Counted from the stretch's first letter, positions 16,146-25,646 are shown. The stretch is 64,000 nt of DNA from Prado023 sp963714995 (GCA_963714995.1 CAVQQP010000009.1:62001-126000), one strand, 5' to 3'. The notes: generated from the sequence alone by a model not told the origin. Numbers and translations: made by a program.

Positions 16146-18212
16146 TCAGATCGCGGTGGCGACCCGGGTGCCCTGGTCGATCGCGCGCTTGGCGTCGAGC
16201 TCGGCGGCCTCGTCGGCGCCGCCGATCACGTGCACCGGGATGCCTGCGGCGACGAGCGCCGGTTCGAGCTCGCGCAGCGGCTCCTGGCCGGCGCAGAGCA
16301 CGATCGTGTCCGCCTCGACGAGGTGCTCGCGCTCATGCTTCTCGCCGAACGACACGACCAGCCCCTCAGGGGTGATCCGCTCGTAGTTGACCCCGGGCAG
16401 CATGGTCACACCCTTGGCGATCAGCGTCGAGCGGTGGATCCAGCCGGTGGTCTTGCCCAGTCCGGCGCCGAGCTTCCCGCGCGAGCGCTGCAGCAGGGTG
16501 ACCTGGCGGGTGGCGGGCACCGGCTGCGCCGGCACCAGCCCACCGCGCACCTCGGCCGGGTCGCCGACCCCCCATTCGGCGCGCCACTGGTCGAGATCCA
16601 TCGTGGGGGACTCGCCCGGCGCGACGACCAGGAACTCGGCGACATCGAAGCCGATCCCGCCGGCGCCGATGATCGCGACCCGCTCGCCCACGGGGGCGCC
16701 GCCAGCCAGCACGTCGATGTAGCTGACCACGTGGGGGCCGTCCTGACCGGGGATGTGCGGGTCGCGCGGGGTGACGCCGCTCGCCAGGACCACCTCGTCC
16801 ACGCCCAGGGCCATCAGGTCGTCGGCGGCGACCCGAGTCGACAGGTGCAGCCGGACGCCGGTGTCCTCGATGCGGTGGGCGAAGTAGCGCAGCGTCTCGG
16901 TGAACTCCTCCTTGCCGGGGATCCGCTTGGCGAGGTTGAACTGCCCGCCGATCTCATCGGCGCCCTCGAAGAGGTCCACGTCGTGGCCACGCTCGGCCAA
17001 GGTGGTGGCGGCCGCCAGCCCGGCCGGACCGGCACCCACCACGGCGATCCGCTTGGGGCGCGTGGTGGGCGTGATCACGAGGTCGCGCTCGTGGCCGGCG
17101 CGCGGGTTGACCAGGCAGGAGACCGTCTTGTTCTTGAACGCGTGGTCCAGGCATGCCTGGTTGCACGCGATGCAGGTGTTGATCCGGTCGGACTGGCCGG
17201 CCGCAGCCTTGGTCACGAAGAAGGCGTCGGCCAGCAGCGGGCGCGCCATGCTGACCATGTCCGCGGCGCCCCCGGCCAGGACCTGCTCGGCGACCTGTGG
17301 GGTGTTGATCCGGTTGGTCGTGACCAGCGGGATGTCGATGCCGTCGGCCCGCAGCTCGTCGCGCATCTTCTGGGTGACCCACGTGAATGCCGCCCGCGGC
17401 ACGCTGGTGGCGATCGTGGGGATGCGCGCCTCGTGCCAGCCGATCCCGGTGTTGATGATCGTCGCCCCTGCCGCCGTGATGGCCTTGGCCAGCGTGACGA
17501 CCTCCTCCCAGGTGCTGCCATCCGGGACCAGGTCCAGCATCGACAGGCGGTAGATGATGATGAAGTCCGGGCCGACCGCCTCGCGCGTGCGCCGGACGAT
17601 CTCGACCGGCAGGCGCATCCGGTTGGCGTAGGAGCCGCCCCAGCGGTCGGTGCGCCGGTTGGTGTGGGTGACCAGGAACTGGTTGATGAAGTAGCCCTCG
17701 GACCCCATGATCTCCACGCCGTCGTACCCGGCCTCGCGCGCCAGCGTCGCGCAGTTCACGAAGGCCTTGATCTGGCGCTCGATCCCGCGCTCGCTCAGGG
17801 CCCGTGGGGTGAACGGCGTGATCGGGCTCTTGATCCGCGACGGCGCCACGATCAGCGGGTGGTACCCGTAGCGACCGGTGTGCAGGATCTGCAGCGCGAT
17901 GTGACCGCCCTCGGCGTGCACGGCCTCGGTGATCGGGATGTGCTTGCGGGCCGCGCCACTCGTGGACAGCGTGCCGGCGCCGGGCTTGGTCCACCCCTCG
18001 ATGTTCGGCGCGAAGCCTCCGGTCACGATCAGGCCGACGCCGCCGCGGGCGCGCTCGGCGAAGTAGTCGGTGAGGTCCCCGAACCGCGTGGAGTCGTCCT
18101 CGAGTCCGGTGTGCATGGAACCCATGAGCACGCGGTTGCGCAGCGTGGTGAAGCCCAGGTCGAGGGGGGCCAGCAGGTGCGGGTAGGCCGTGGTGGCATC
18201 CGAGGTCGTCAC
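16146..18212 (-). CDS. NADPH-dependent 2,4-dienoyl-CoA reductase-like flavoprotein
   Basis: A 688-residue protein of the FadH/trimethylamine-dehydrogenase group. Residues 1 to ~345 form the old-yellow-enzyme FMN barrel (PLDLGFTTLRNRVLMGSMH at the start). A [4Fe-4S] site follows with CIACNQACLDH and a later Cys in VSCLVNPRAG. From ~380 an FAD/NAD(P) half with GAGPAGLAAA and a second nucleotide loop IGAGGIGFD. In E. coli FadH this arrangement reduces dienoyl-CoA during breakdown of unsaturated fatty acids; this protein probably does the same, but xenobiotic enoate reduction is possible. GTG start, divergent from purN with 83 bases between. A 17-bp palindrome lies immediately after its stop. Confidence 0.9.
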   Translation of the reverse strand: MTTSDATTAYPHLLAPLDLGFTTLRNRVLMGSMHTGLEDDSTRFGDLTDYFAERARGGVGLIVTGGFAPNIEGWTKPGAGTLSTSGAARKHIPITEAVHAEGGHIALQILHTGRYGYHPLIVAPSRIKSPITPFTPRALSERGIERQIKAFVNCATLAREAGYDGVEIMGSEGYFINQFLVTHTNRRTDRWGGSYANRMRLPVEIVRRTREAVGPDFIIIYRLSMLDLVPDGSTWEEVVTLAKAITAAGATIINTGIGWHEARIPTIATSVPRAAFTWVTQKMRDELRADGIDIPLVTTNRINTPQVAEQVLAGGAADMVSMARPLLADAFFVTKAAAGQSDRINTCIACNQACLDHAFKNKTVSCLVNPRAGHERDLVITPTTRPKRIAVVGAGPAGLAAATTLAERGHDVDLFEGADEIGGQFNLAKRIPGKEEFTETLRYFAHRIEDTGVRLHLSTRVAADDLMALGVDEVVLASGVTPRDPHIPGQDGPHVVSYIDVLAGGAPVGERVAIIGAGGIGFDVAEFLVVAPGESPTMDLDQWRAEWGVGDPAEVRGGLVPAQPVPATRQVTLLQRSRGKLGAGLGKTTGWIHRSTLIAKGVTMLPGVNYERITPEGLVVSFGEKHEREHLVEADTIVLCAGQEPLRELEPALVAAGIPVHVIGGADEAAELDAKRAIDQGTRVATAI

Positions 18213-18283
18213 GGATCACAGTGTGGACCGCCCACCCCATGGGCGATCGCCCGGGTGGCCGGGACGGTCCCCCTGAGCCCACT

Positions 18284-18289
18284 TAGGAT
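18284..18289 (+). promoter_or_regulatory. -10 element TAGGAT for purN
   Basis: TAGGAT ends 6 bases before the GTG at 18296, with no ribosome site between, so the purN transcript is likely leaderless. It lies in the 83-base region shared with the divergent reductase gene. Confidence 0.5.
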
Positions 18290-18295
18290 GACCGC

Positions 18296-18904
18296 GTGCC
18301 ACGCACCCGCCTCGTCGTCCTGATCTCCGGCTCGGGGACGCTCCTGCAGGCCCTGCTCGACGCCAGTGCCGACCCGCACTACCCCGCCGAGGTCGTGGGG
18401 GTGCTGGCCGACTCCGCCGATGCTGCCGGACTGCAGCGGGCCCGCGCCGCCGGGGTCCCGGCGATCCCCGTCGCGCTGGCCGGGTATCCCGACCGGGCCG
18501 CCTGGGACCGTGCCCTGCGCGACGCCCTGGAGTCCTTCGAGCCCGACTGGGTGGTGTCGGCGGGGTTCATGCGCATCCTCGGCCCGGACGTGCTCTCGGC
18601 GTTCCCGATGCGGGTCGTCAACACCCATCCCGCGCTGCTGCCCAGCTTCGCCGGCGCCCACGCGGTGCGCGACGCGCTGGCCCACGGGGTCCGCGTGACC
18701 GGCTCGACGATCCACCTGGTCGACGAGGGCGTGGACACCGGCCCGATCATCGACCAGCGCCCCGTGCAGGTCGACGACGACGATGACGAGGCCTCACTGC
18801 ACGAGCGGATCAAGGTCGTCGAGCGCGCGCTGCTCGTCGATGTCGTCCGCCGGCTGGCCACCCACAACGTGCACATCTCCGGCAGGAAGGTCACCCTGAC
18901 ATGA
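18296..18904 (+). CDS. purN: phosphoribosylglycinamide formyltransferase
   Basis: Folate-dependent GAR transformylase of purine synthesis, 202 residues. The phosphate loop reads ISGSGTLLQAL (10-20); the catalytic trio is Asn109, His111 (VVNTHPALLPSF) and Asp147 (DEGVDTGPII), matching the enzyme family in spacing. It starts at GTG with a TAGGAT box 6 bases upstream. The stop overlaps the start of purH by 4 bases (ATGA), the usual actinobacterial purN-purH pair, supplying consecutive folate-using steps of the pathway. A short acidic run (DDDDDE) near 158-163 is unusual but lies at the surface end. Confidence 0.96.
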   Translation: MPRTRLVVLISGSGTLLQALLDASADPHYPAEVVGVLADSADAAGLQRARAAGVPAIPVALAGYPDRAAWDRALRDALESFEPDWVVSAGFMRILGPDVLSAFPMRVVNTHPALLPSFAGAHAVRDALAHGVRVTGSTIHLVDEGVDTGPIIDQRPVQVDDDDDEASLHERIKVVERALLVDVVRRLATHNVHISGRKVTLT

Positions 18905-20476
18905 GCAACCCCGACGGCACGATCAGGATCCGCCGCGCGCTGGTCAGCGTGTACGACAAGACCGGGCTCGAGGAGCTGGCCACTGCCCTGCACGCCGCTG
19001 GGGTCCAGATCGTCTCCACCGGGTCGACGGCTGCGCGCATCGCCGCCGCGGGCGTCCCCGTGGTCGAGGTCTCCGAGCTGACCGGCTTCCCCGAGTGCCT
19101 CGACGGCCGGGTCAAGACGCTGCACCCGAAGGTGCACGCCGGGATCCTGGCCGACCTGCGCCTCGACGACCACCATGCGCAGCTGGAGGCCCTGGGCATC
19201 GAGCCGTTCGGACTGGTCGTGGTCAACCTCTACCCGTTCACCGCAACGGTCGCCTCCGGGGCCAGCCCCGAGGAGTGCATCGAGCAGATCGACATCGGCG
19301 GGCCGTCGATGGTCCGCGGGGCGGCGAAGAACCACGCGAACGTCGCGGTCGTGACGTCGCCCGACCGCCTACGCGGAGGTCATCGCGGCGGTGCGGGGCG
19401 AGGGGTTCACGCTGGCCCAGCGCGCACGGCTGGCGGCGGAGGCGTTCGTGCACACGGCCACCTACGACATCGCGGTGGCGTCGTGGATGGGCAACGTCGT
19501 CGCCCCGACCGACGAGGGCTCCGGGTTCCCGGCGTGGGTGGGTGCGGCCTGGGAGCGCTCGGCCGTCCTGCGCTACGGCGAGAACCCGCACCAGGGCGCG
19601 GCGCTCTACACCTCGGCGCACTTCCCGGGCGGCCTGGCCGCCGCCGAGCAGCTGCACGGCAAGGAGATGTCGTACAACAACTACGTCGACGCCGACGCTG
19701 CCTACCGCGCGGCGTACGACTTCAGCGAGCCGGCGGTGGCGATCATCAAGCACGCCAACCCCTGCGGCATCGCGATCGGGGAGGACATCGCCCAGGCCCA
19801 CGCCCGTGCGCACGAGACCGACCCGGTGTCGGCGTTCGGCGGCGTGATCGCCGCGAACCGTCCGGTCACCGCCGCGATGGCCGCGCAGGTCGCCGAGGTG
19901 TTCACCGAGGTCATCGTCGCCCCCGGCGTATGACGCCGACGCGCTCGAGCTGCTCACGGCCAAGAAGAACCTGCGGATCCTCGTGGCGCCCCCGGTCCCG
20001 GCCGGCGCCGGCGCCGAGATCCGCCCGATCAGCGGCGGGCTGCTGATGCAGGCCCGTGACCGCATCGACGCACCGGGCGACGACCCCACCACCTGGACGC
20101 TCGCCTGCGGTGAGCCCGCGGACGCCGCGACCCTGGCCGACCTCGAGTTCGCCTGGCGGGCCTGCCGGTCGGCGAAGTCCAACGCGATCCTGCTGGCCAG
20201 GGACGGTGCGGCGGTCGGCATCGGCATGGGCCAGGTCAACCGCGTGGACTCCGCACGGCTGGCGGTGGCGCGCGCCGGCGAGGAGCGGGCGCGGGGCGCG
20301 GTCGCGGCCTCGGATGCGTTCTTCCCGTTCCCCGACGGGCTGGAGGTGCTGATCGCCGGCGGCGTCCGAGCCGTGGTCCAGCCCGGGGGCTCGTGCGCGA
20401 CGCCGAGGTGATCGCCGCCGCGGAGGCCGCCGGGGTCACGATGTACCTGACCGGCACCCGCCACTTCTTCCACTGA
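18901..20476 (+). pseudogene. purH: purH, AICAR transformylase/IMP cyclohydrolase, broken by three indels as given
   Basis: Bifunctional last two steps of IMP synthesis. The N-terminal IMP cyclohydrolase (MGS-like) part is clear: VSVYDKTGLEELA, STGSTAARI, RVKTLHPKVHAGILAD. The transformylase part has YGENPHQGAALY, KEMSYNNYVDADAA, IKHANPCGIA and the C-terminal GVTMYLTGTRHFFH. Reading needs three frame changes: an extra C near 19366-19369, an extra G near 19928 and a missing G near 20392. With those repaired the protein is full length with no lost motif. Errors cluster in G/C runs and the gene is needed for purine prototrophy, so sequence error is more likely than decay. It overlaps purN by 4 bases. 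Confidence 0.9.
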
Positions 20477-20550
20477 GGTCGGGTCCGCGGCAACCGTCGC
20501 GGCGGCGTGCGTCAGGTTGCGTGACCTCGACGTGGTGCCGGGGAGGTCGG

Positions 20551-21403
20551 ATGGACGCGATCGGATCCGTCCGGGAGCTGGCCGGGCGGTACGACGCCGT
20601 GCTCTGCGACGTCTGGGGCGTGCTTCACGACGGGCGGACGGTGTTCCCCGGGGCGGGCGACGCGCTGATCGGGCTGCGCGCTGCCGGTGTGCGGGTGGTC
20701 CTGCTGACCAACGTGCCGCGGCCCGAGCAGCACGATGCCCGGGGCGCTGGCCCGGTTGGGATTCCCCGACGGCGCGTGGGACGCGATCGTGACCAGCGGG
20801 GACGCGATCCGCAGTGAGCTCGCGCGGCGGGCTCCCGGTCCGGTGCTCCGCCTGGGCAGGGACAGCGATCGCGGGCTGTGGGACGGCCTGGGGCTGCGGT
20901 TCGTCGACGACCTCGACCAGGCCCGGTTCATGGCGATCGCCGGTCTTCGCGCGGCGCATGAGTCCCCGAGCGACTACGCCGCGGTCCTGCGTGCGGCCCG
21001 GGACCGGGACCTCGAGCTGCTGTGCGCCAACCCGGACCTCCAGATCATGTCGGGGGGTGAGCTGCGGTGGTGCGCCGGATCCGTGGCCGAGGCCTACGCG
21101 GCGATCGGCGGGCGGGTCGTGCAGGCGGGCAAGCCACACGCTGCCATCTACGAGCGCGCGTTCGAGGTCCTCACCGAGGTCGCCGGTGGGGTCGTCCCGC
21201 GCGAGCGGGTCCTGGCGATCGGGGACGGACCGATGACCGACCTCCTGGGTGCCCAGCGACAGGGCCTGGACAGCCTGTTCATCGCGACCGGGATCCACGG
21301 GGACTCGCTGCTCGACGGCGACGAGGTTGACCTCGCCCGCGCACGGAGGATGCTGGACGAGTCGGGCGTCTCCGCGACGTACGCGATGCCCCGACTGAGG
21401 TGA
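20551..21403 (+). pseudogene. HAD superfamily class IIA hydrolase (TIGR01459-like), one frameshift
   Basis: About 283 residues after repair. The N-terminal catalytic loop DVWGVLHDG (first Asp nucleophile) and LLTNVPRPEQH (Thr-Asn motif II) lie in one frame; the rest, including the cap domain, QAGKPHAAIY (motif III Lys) and AIGDGPMTDLLGA (motif IV Asp pair), lies in the next. One extra base near 20737-20742 accounts for the break (expected GTG reads GATG). ATG at 20551 has GGGAGG upstream. Members of this class dephosphorylate small metabolites; the substrate is unknown. Runs codirectionally between purH and the VOC gene (12 bases to its start). Confidence 0.85.
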
Positions 21404-21415
21404 CGAGGAGGGCTG

Positions 21416-21778
21416 ATGGCTGCATTCACCGTGAACGTGAACATGGACTGCGTCGACATCGAGGAGATGACGCGCTTCTGGGCGGGCGCCCTGGGGTACG
21501 AGGTCAGCGGGGAGCTCGGGCCGTTCCGCGCCCTGCGCGACCCGGACGGCATCGGCCCGAAGGTGGTGCTCCAACGGGTCCCGAATCCGACGCCCGGCAA
21601 GAACCGGCTGCACCTCGACCTGTACGTCGACACTCCGGCGGCGCTCGCTGCCGAGGTGGAACGGCTCGTCGCGCTGGGTGCGCGCCCGGTCGACGGTGGG
21701 TGGCACGAGCTCGGCGGCGAGTCGTGGCAGGTCATGCGCGACCCGGAGGGCAACGTGTTCTGCGTGTGTCGGCACTGA
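21416..21778 (+). CDS. VOC/glyoxalase-like domain protein
   Basis: A 120-residue single vicinal-oxygen-chelate module of the type with 'MRDPEGNVFCVC' at the end. Seen: VNMDCVDIEEMTRFWAGALGYEV at the start (beta strand plus helix), LHLDLYVD in the middle, LGARPVD, then the strand with the Glu of DPEGNVFCV. As a dimer it would bind a metal or act as a small-molecule binding protein. ATG is set by GAGGAGG. The function is unknown; the family includes resistance and dioxygenase members, but nothing points to either. It lies 12 bases after the HAD gene and 40 bases before folD. Confidence 0.85.
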   Translation: MAAFTVNVNMDCVDIEEMTRFWAGALGYEVSGELGPFRALRDPDGIGPKVVLQRVPNPTPGKNRLHLDLYVDTPAALAAEVERLVALGARPVDGGWHELGGESWQVMRDPEGNVFCVCRH

Positions 21779-21805
21779 CCGGGCGAACCCGGGTGCGCGG
21801 CCTGC

Positions 21806-21811
21806 GACAAT
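21806..21811 (+). promoter_or_regulatory. -10 element GACAAT for folD
   Basis: GACAAT ends 7 bases before the GTG at 21819, the spacing of a leaderless start. The overlapping ATG at 21810 would sit inside the box, which favours GTG as start. Confidence 0.4.
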
Positions 21812-21818
21812 GCTGCCT

Positions 21819-22665
21819 GTGAGTGCGACGATCCTCGACGGCAAGGCGACCGCTGCGGCCGTCAAGCGTGACCTCGCGGCCACGGTGTGCCGACCTGCGG
21901 GCGGCTGGCGTCGTGCCCGGGCTGGGCACGGTCCTCGTCGGGGATGACCCGGGCAGCCGCGCCTACGTCGCCGGCAAGCACCGCGACTGCGCCGAGGTCG
22001 GCATCGAGTCGATCCGTGTCGACCTGCCGGACACCGCCACCCAGGCCGACGTCCTGGCGGCCGTGCGCGAGCTCAACGCCGACCCCGCCTGCACCGGGTA
22101 CATCGTGCAGCTGCCCCTGCCCAAGGGGCTGGACGCCAACGCCGTGCTGGAGGCGATGGACCCGGCCAAGGACGCCGACGGGCTGCACCCGGTGAACCTG
22201 GGCCGCCTCGTCCTGGGGTCGCCGGCGCCGCTGCCCTGCACCCCACGCGGCATCGTCGAGCTGCTGCGCCGCTACGACGTGCCGATCAACGGCGCTGAGG
22301 TGTGCGTGATCGGTCGCGGGGTGACCGTCGGCCGGCCGCTCGGGCTCCTGCTGACCCGCAAGTCCGAGAACGCAACCGTCACCCTCTGCCACACCGGGAC
22401 CCGCGACATCGCCGCCCATGCGCGCACCGCCGACATCGTCGTGGCTGCCGCGGGGGTGCCGCACCTGATCACCGCCGACCTCGTGAAGCCCGGGGCCGCG
22501 GTGCTCGACGTGGGCATCACCAGGACCGCTGACGGGCTCGTGGGTGACGTCCATCCCGACGTCCGTGAGGTCGCCGGGTTCCTCGCCCCGATGCCTGGCG
22601 GCGTGGGTCCGATGACCCGCGCGATGCTGCTGGCCAACGTGGTCGAGGCCGCGGCGCGGTCATGA
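21819..22665 (+). pseudogene. folD: folD, methylene-THF dehydrogenase/cyclohydrolase, one frameshift near the 5' end
   Basis: Bifunctional enzyme of one-carbon metabolism (5,10-methylene-THF to 10-formyl-THF), about 281 residues after repair. The start MSATILDGKATAAAVKRDL is in one frame, the remainder in the next, because of one extra T near 21891 (GTGTGCC for GTGGCC). Motifs: GDDPGSRAYVAGK with the catalytic Lys, YIVQLPLPKGLD, DGLHPVNLGRL, and the NADP loop VIGRGVTVGRPLGLLL. FolD supplies the 10-formyl-THF used by PurN and PurH just upstream, so position and function agree. The stop overlaps the DUF3017 start in ATGA. Almost certainly functional in the organism. Confidence 0.92.
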
Positions 22666-23051
22666 CCGACCTCCCTCCTGGCGCGCAGTGGCCCCCGGCT
22701 GCGGAGCACGAGCCGGTGGAGCTGGGCTTCACCCGCGACCGGGTCGAGGAGGATGCGGCCCTCTCGGTTGATGCGGTCCGTGGTGCGGCCGGTCCTGCAT
22801 TCCAGTGGCCGCTGATGGTCGTGCTCGGGGGGTTGCTCTTCTCGCTCGCCGTCGTCGCCGACGACCACTTCCGCCGCGGGGCGGTGCTGTTCGCGGGGTT
22901 CGTGGTCGGGGCGTTCTTCCTGCGCTTGTTCCTGTCCGAGCGGGAGGCCGGCTGGCTCGCCGTGCGCAGCAAGGGGATCGACCTGCTCTGCCTGTGCTTC
23001 CTCGGGATCAGCCTCTCGGTGTTCGCGCTCATCGTCCCGCCGCCGTCGTAG
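22662..23051 (+). CDS. DUF3017 membrane protein
   Basis: A 129-residue protein with an acidic N-terminal ~45 residues and three hydrophobic helices: about 47-64 (PLMVVLGGLLFSLAVV), 71-90 and 103-125, the last with WLAVRSKGIDLLCLCFLG, a family signature. DUF3017 genes commonly follow folD in actinobacteria, as here with a 4-base overlap. No function is known. The coupling to folD suggests constant stoichiometry rather than a folate role. It precedes mdh by about 165 bases. Confidence 0.85.
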   Translation: MTDLPPGAQWPPAAEHEPVELGFTRDRVEEDAALSVDAVRGAAGPAFQWPLMVVLGGLLFSLAVVADDHFRRGAVLFAGFVVGAFFLRLFLSEREAGWLAVRSKGIDLLCLCFLGISLSVFALIVPPPS

Positions 23052-23161
23052 CCGTTGGGGCGCTGGGTGAGGGGTGCTGGGCGGTCGGTGTCCACCCGGT
23101 GCAGCCCCTCCATGCGGGCAGATCGGGCGGAGGCCCATCGGGGTGCGCGAATCGGGGGCAG

Positions 23162-23213
23162 TAGGCTGGACGGGCACCTGAGAGCGTCGGTGGACCGACG
23201 CGCGAGAGAGGAA
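23162..23213 (+). promoter_or_regulatory. mdh promoter and 5' UTR hairpin
   Basis: TAGGCT at 23162-23167 is a -10 candidate. A 7-base stem GCGTCGG/CCGACGC (23184-23190, 23195-23201) with a 4-base loop follows in the leader, then GAGAGGAAA as ribosome site before the ATG at 23218. Unlike many genes here mdh has a leader. Confidence 0.45.
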
Positions 23214-23217
23214 ACCA

Positions 23218-24177
23218 ATGTCCCTGAACGGCAAGGTCACCGTCGTCGGCGCCGGCTTCTACGGCTCCACCACCGCCCAGCGCCTGGCTGAGTACAACGT
23301 CTTCGAGACGGTCGTCCTGACCGACATCCTCGAGGGCCGCGCCGAGGGCCTGGCCCTGGACCTCAACCAGTCGCGTCCGATCGAGGGCTTCGAGACCACG
23401 GTGATCGGCCAGACCACCGACCCCGCCACGGGTGCGGGCTACGAGGCCACCGCCGGGTCGGACGTCGTCGTCATCACCGCGGGCCTGCCGCGCAAGCCGG
23501 GCATGAGCCGGATGGACCTGATCGAGACGAACGCGCGCATCGTGCGCAACGTCGCTGAGAACGTCGTCGCGCACTCGCCGAACGCCGTCATCGTTGTGGT
23601 GTCCAACCCCCTCGACGAGATGACCGCCCTGACCCAGTTGGCGTCCGGGCTGCCGAAGAACCAGGTCATCGGCCAGGCCGGCATGCTCGACACCGCGCGC
23701 TTCACCAACTTCGTGGCCGTCGAGCTCGGTGTCCCGGTCGGCTCCGTGAAGACCCTGACCCTCGGCTCGCACGGCGACACCATGGTGCCGGTGCCCTCGC
23801 GCTGCACGGTCGACGGCAAGCCCCTGTCCGAGCTGCTGCCCGCTGAGAAGATCGACGAGCTCGTCGTGCGTACCCGCAACGGTGGCGCCGAGGTCGTGGC
23901 GCTGCTCAAGACCGGATCGGCGTACTACGCGCCGTCCGCGGCGGCCGCACGGATGGCCAAGGCCGTCATCGAGGACTCCGGGCTGGTCATGCCGGTCTGC
24001 GCGTGGGTGGACGGCGAGTACGGCATCGAGGGCGTGTACCTCGGCGTCGAGGCCGAGATCGGTCGCCAGGGCGTGCGCAAGGTGGTCGAGGGCGACCTCA
24101 CCGAGACCGAGCTCGCCGGGCTCAAGGAGGCCGCCGAGGCTGTGCGCGCCAAGCAGGCCGACGTCCAGAGCCTGTAG
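23218..24177 (+). CDS. mdh: malate dehydrogenase (LDH-like type)
   Basis: NAD-dependent oxidation of malate to oxaloacetate in the TCA cycle, 319 residues. The NAD loop is VGAGFYGS (10-17). Catalytic-site parts are the mobile loop GLPRKPGMSRMDL with the two Arg that select malate over lactate, SNPLDEMT, and the proton-relay His in LGSHGDTMVP (about 184). The Arg rather than Gln in the loop is what marks MDH within the LDH family. ATG with a good ribosome site. A strong hairpin terminator follows at 24198, so it is probably a single-gene transcript. Confidence 0.95.
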   Translation: MSLNGKVTVVGAGFYGSTTAQRLAEYNVFETVVLTDILEGRAEGLALDLNQSRPIEGFETTVIGQTTDPATGAGYEATAGSDVVVITAGLPRKPGMSRMDLIETNARIVRNVAENVVAHSPNAVIVVVSNPLDEMTALTQLASGLPKNQVIGQAGMLDTARFTNFVAVELGVPVGSVKTLTLGSHGDTMVPVPSRCTVDGKPLSELLPAEKIDELVVRTRNGGAEVVALLKTGSAYYAPSAAAARMAKAVIEDSGLVMPVCAWVDGEYGIEGVYLGVEAEIGRQGVRKVVEGDLTETELAGLKEAAEAVRAKQADVQSL

Positions 24178-24197
24178 CGCGAACCAGCGCGAATGTC

Positions 24198-24223
24198 GGG
24201 GTGGGACCGTCGGGTCCCGCCCC
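24198..24223 (+). terminator. mdh terminator hairpin
   Basis: GGGGTGGGACC (24198-24208) and GGTCCCGCCCC (24213-24223) form an 11-bp stem with one G-U pair and a GTCG loop, 21 bases after the mdh stop. Only a short GTT follows instead of a T-run. Confidence 0.75.
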
Positions 24224-24325
24224 GTTCGCATGTCCGGCTGCCGTTCGAGGGCACGGCCCCTGGCCGCACGGCACCGTGGTCAGCCGCCCCCCGCGGTGTG
24301 ATCGGAGCTTCCCGCCCCGTCCCGG

Positions 24326-24375
24326 TGATCCATGCAGGTTCGGTGGGCTAGAGAGTCGCCAACCTGCATGGATGA
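24326..24375. repeat. 15-20-15 palindrome, copy 2
   Basis: Arms TGATCCATGCAGGTT (24326-24340) and AACCTGCATGGATGA (24361-24375) with one mismatch, loop exactly 20 bases containing CTAG. Nearly identical arms to the copy at 15977. It lies between mdh and the converging SRPBCC gene. Confidence 0.75.
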
Positions 24376-24445
24376 CCGAGCGGAGTGGGCAGTTGGCGTT
24401 GGGGCGCCGGGTCGGGCCCGGGGGCTGGGGGCGAGCGGCGGTCGG

Positions 24446-24928
24446 TCAGGCTTCCGGGAGCTCGTCCTCGCCGGCGAAGTACGCACGCAGCCGGTCGAGG
24501 ACCCGGCCCCAGGCGGCGTCGAAGTAGTCGAACGCCTCGTCCCACTGCCCGCCGTCGCCCCATCCGAGCTGCGTGACCTCGACCCGGGTGCTCTCGTCGG
24601 CGTCCTCCGGACGTAGCCGCAGCAGCACCACCGAGCGCTGGGCGCGTGCCTCGGCCAGGTGCGGTGGTGCGTTCCACGTGACCGTGAGCATCGTCGGAGC
24701 CTGGAAGCCGATCACGTGGCAGTCCTCGGACCCCTGGGACCCCGGCTCCGCCTCGGTCAGGAAGTACCACTCGTAGGGCCCACCGACGCGCAGCTCGATC
24801 CGGGAGTCGTCCACCAGCCACGATCGGATGCCGGCATCGGTGGTCCAGGCCCACCAGACATCCTCGACGGGTGCGGTCACGGTCACGGACCTGTGGACGA
24901 CGCGCTCGGTGGCGGGGAACGGGGTCAC
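24446..24928 (-). CDS. SRPBCC/AHSA1-like domain protein
   Basis: A 160-residue START-like (SRPBCC) protein: HRSVTVTAPVEDVWWAWTTDAGIRSWL opens the fold (strand then helices), GPYEWYFLTEAEPG and QAPTMLTVTWN form the central sheet, and a long C-terminal helix FDYFDAAWGRVLDRLRAYFAG closes the pocket, as in AHSA1 proteins. Such proteins bind hydrophobic ligands or act as co-chaperone-like factors; no ligand can be named. GTG start overlaps the stop of the ThpR gene by 4 bases, so both are one transcription unit. Confidence 0.85.
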   Translation of the reverse strand: MTPFPATERVVHRSVTVTAPVEDVWWAWTTDAGIRSWLVDDSRIELRVGGPYEWYFLTEAEPGSQGSEDCHVIGFQAPTMLTVTWNAPPHLAEARAQRSVVLLRLRPEDADESTRVEVTQLGWGDGGQWDEAFDYFDAAWGRVLDRLRAYFAGEDELPEA

Positions 24929-25542
24929 GGCACCTCCACGGTGGTTGACGCGGCCGAGTCTGGCATCCTGGGGACGGGGGTGTCGAGGCTCGTGGCCGGT
25001 CGTGCCGCTGGTCGGGGCGGTCCCAGCGGCCACCGATCGCAGATCCGGTACTCCGGTGCCGGACCAGTGGTCGACTCGACCAGCGTGATCTCCGAGGGGG
25101 TCCATTCCGGTCCGTGGTGCGGGCCGAGCAGCGGCACCACCTCCCGGGCGCGCGCCGGCCCACCCCCACCGCGGACCCGACCCACGGTGACGTGCGCCCG
25201 GAACCGTCGGTCGGCCACCCGGAGCGCCCTCTGCAGCCCGTTGGCGAGCTCGCCCAGCCAGGGACCGTGCTCCACCCCGACCCAGATGACCGGACCGAAG
25301 GCTCCGGCACCGGTGAGGCGGATCGGCTCCGGGGTCGGGAGGCCGGCGGTAACGTGGGCGGCGATCCGGCGCCGGCTCTCCTCGGGATCGGCCAGCCCGA
25401 GGAACGCCAGCGTGACGTGCCACCTCGCGGCCGGCTGCCAGCGGATGTCCGGGGCGGCCGAGCGCGCCTCGTGGACCGTGGTGGCCAGGGCATCACGGGA
25501 CGCCTCGTCCGGCCAGAGCGCGATGAAGAGCCGTGCGGTCAC
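24925..25542 (-). CDS. thpR: RNA 2',3'-cyclic phosphodiesterase (2H family)
   Basis: A 205-residue 2H phosphoesterase, hydrolysing 2',3'-cyclic phosphate RNA ends (also called 2'-5' RNA ligase). The N-terminus RLFIALWPDEASRDAL and the two HxTx motifs HVTL (about 42-45) and HVTV (about 118-121) are diagnostic. The family ends near residue 185; the last ~25 residues here (after ICDRWPL) are a Pro/Ala-rich tail. GTG at 25542. It is coupled to the SRPBCC gene by a GTGA-type overlap. The physiological substrate of bacterial ThpR is not settled. Confidence 0.9.
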   Translation of the reverse strand: MTARLFIALWPDEASRDALATTVHEARSAAPDIRWQPAARWHVTLAFLGLADPEESRRRIAAHVTAGLPTPEPIRLTGAGAFGPVIWVGVEHGPWLGELANGLQRALRVADRRFRAHVTVGRVRGGGGPARAREVVPLLGPHHGPEWTPSEITLVESTTGPAPEYRICDRWPLGPPRPAARPATSLDTPVPRMPDSAASTTVEVP

Positions 25543-25646
25543 GGGACCATCATCGTGTCGCCGCGGTCGGGTTGCCCTGATGGCCGGTGCGCCTCGCCCC
25601 GGATCCGGGGATAGATTGGAGGCATCACCAGTGAGCGGAGACTCCC

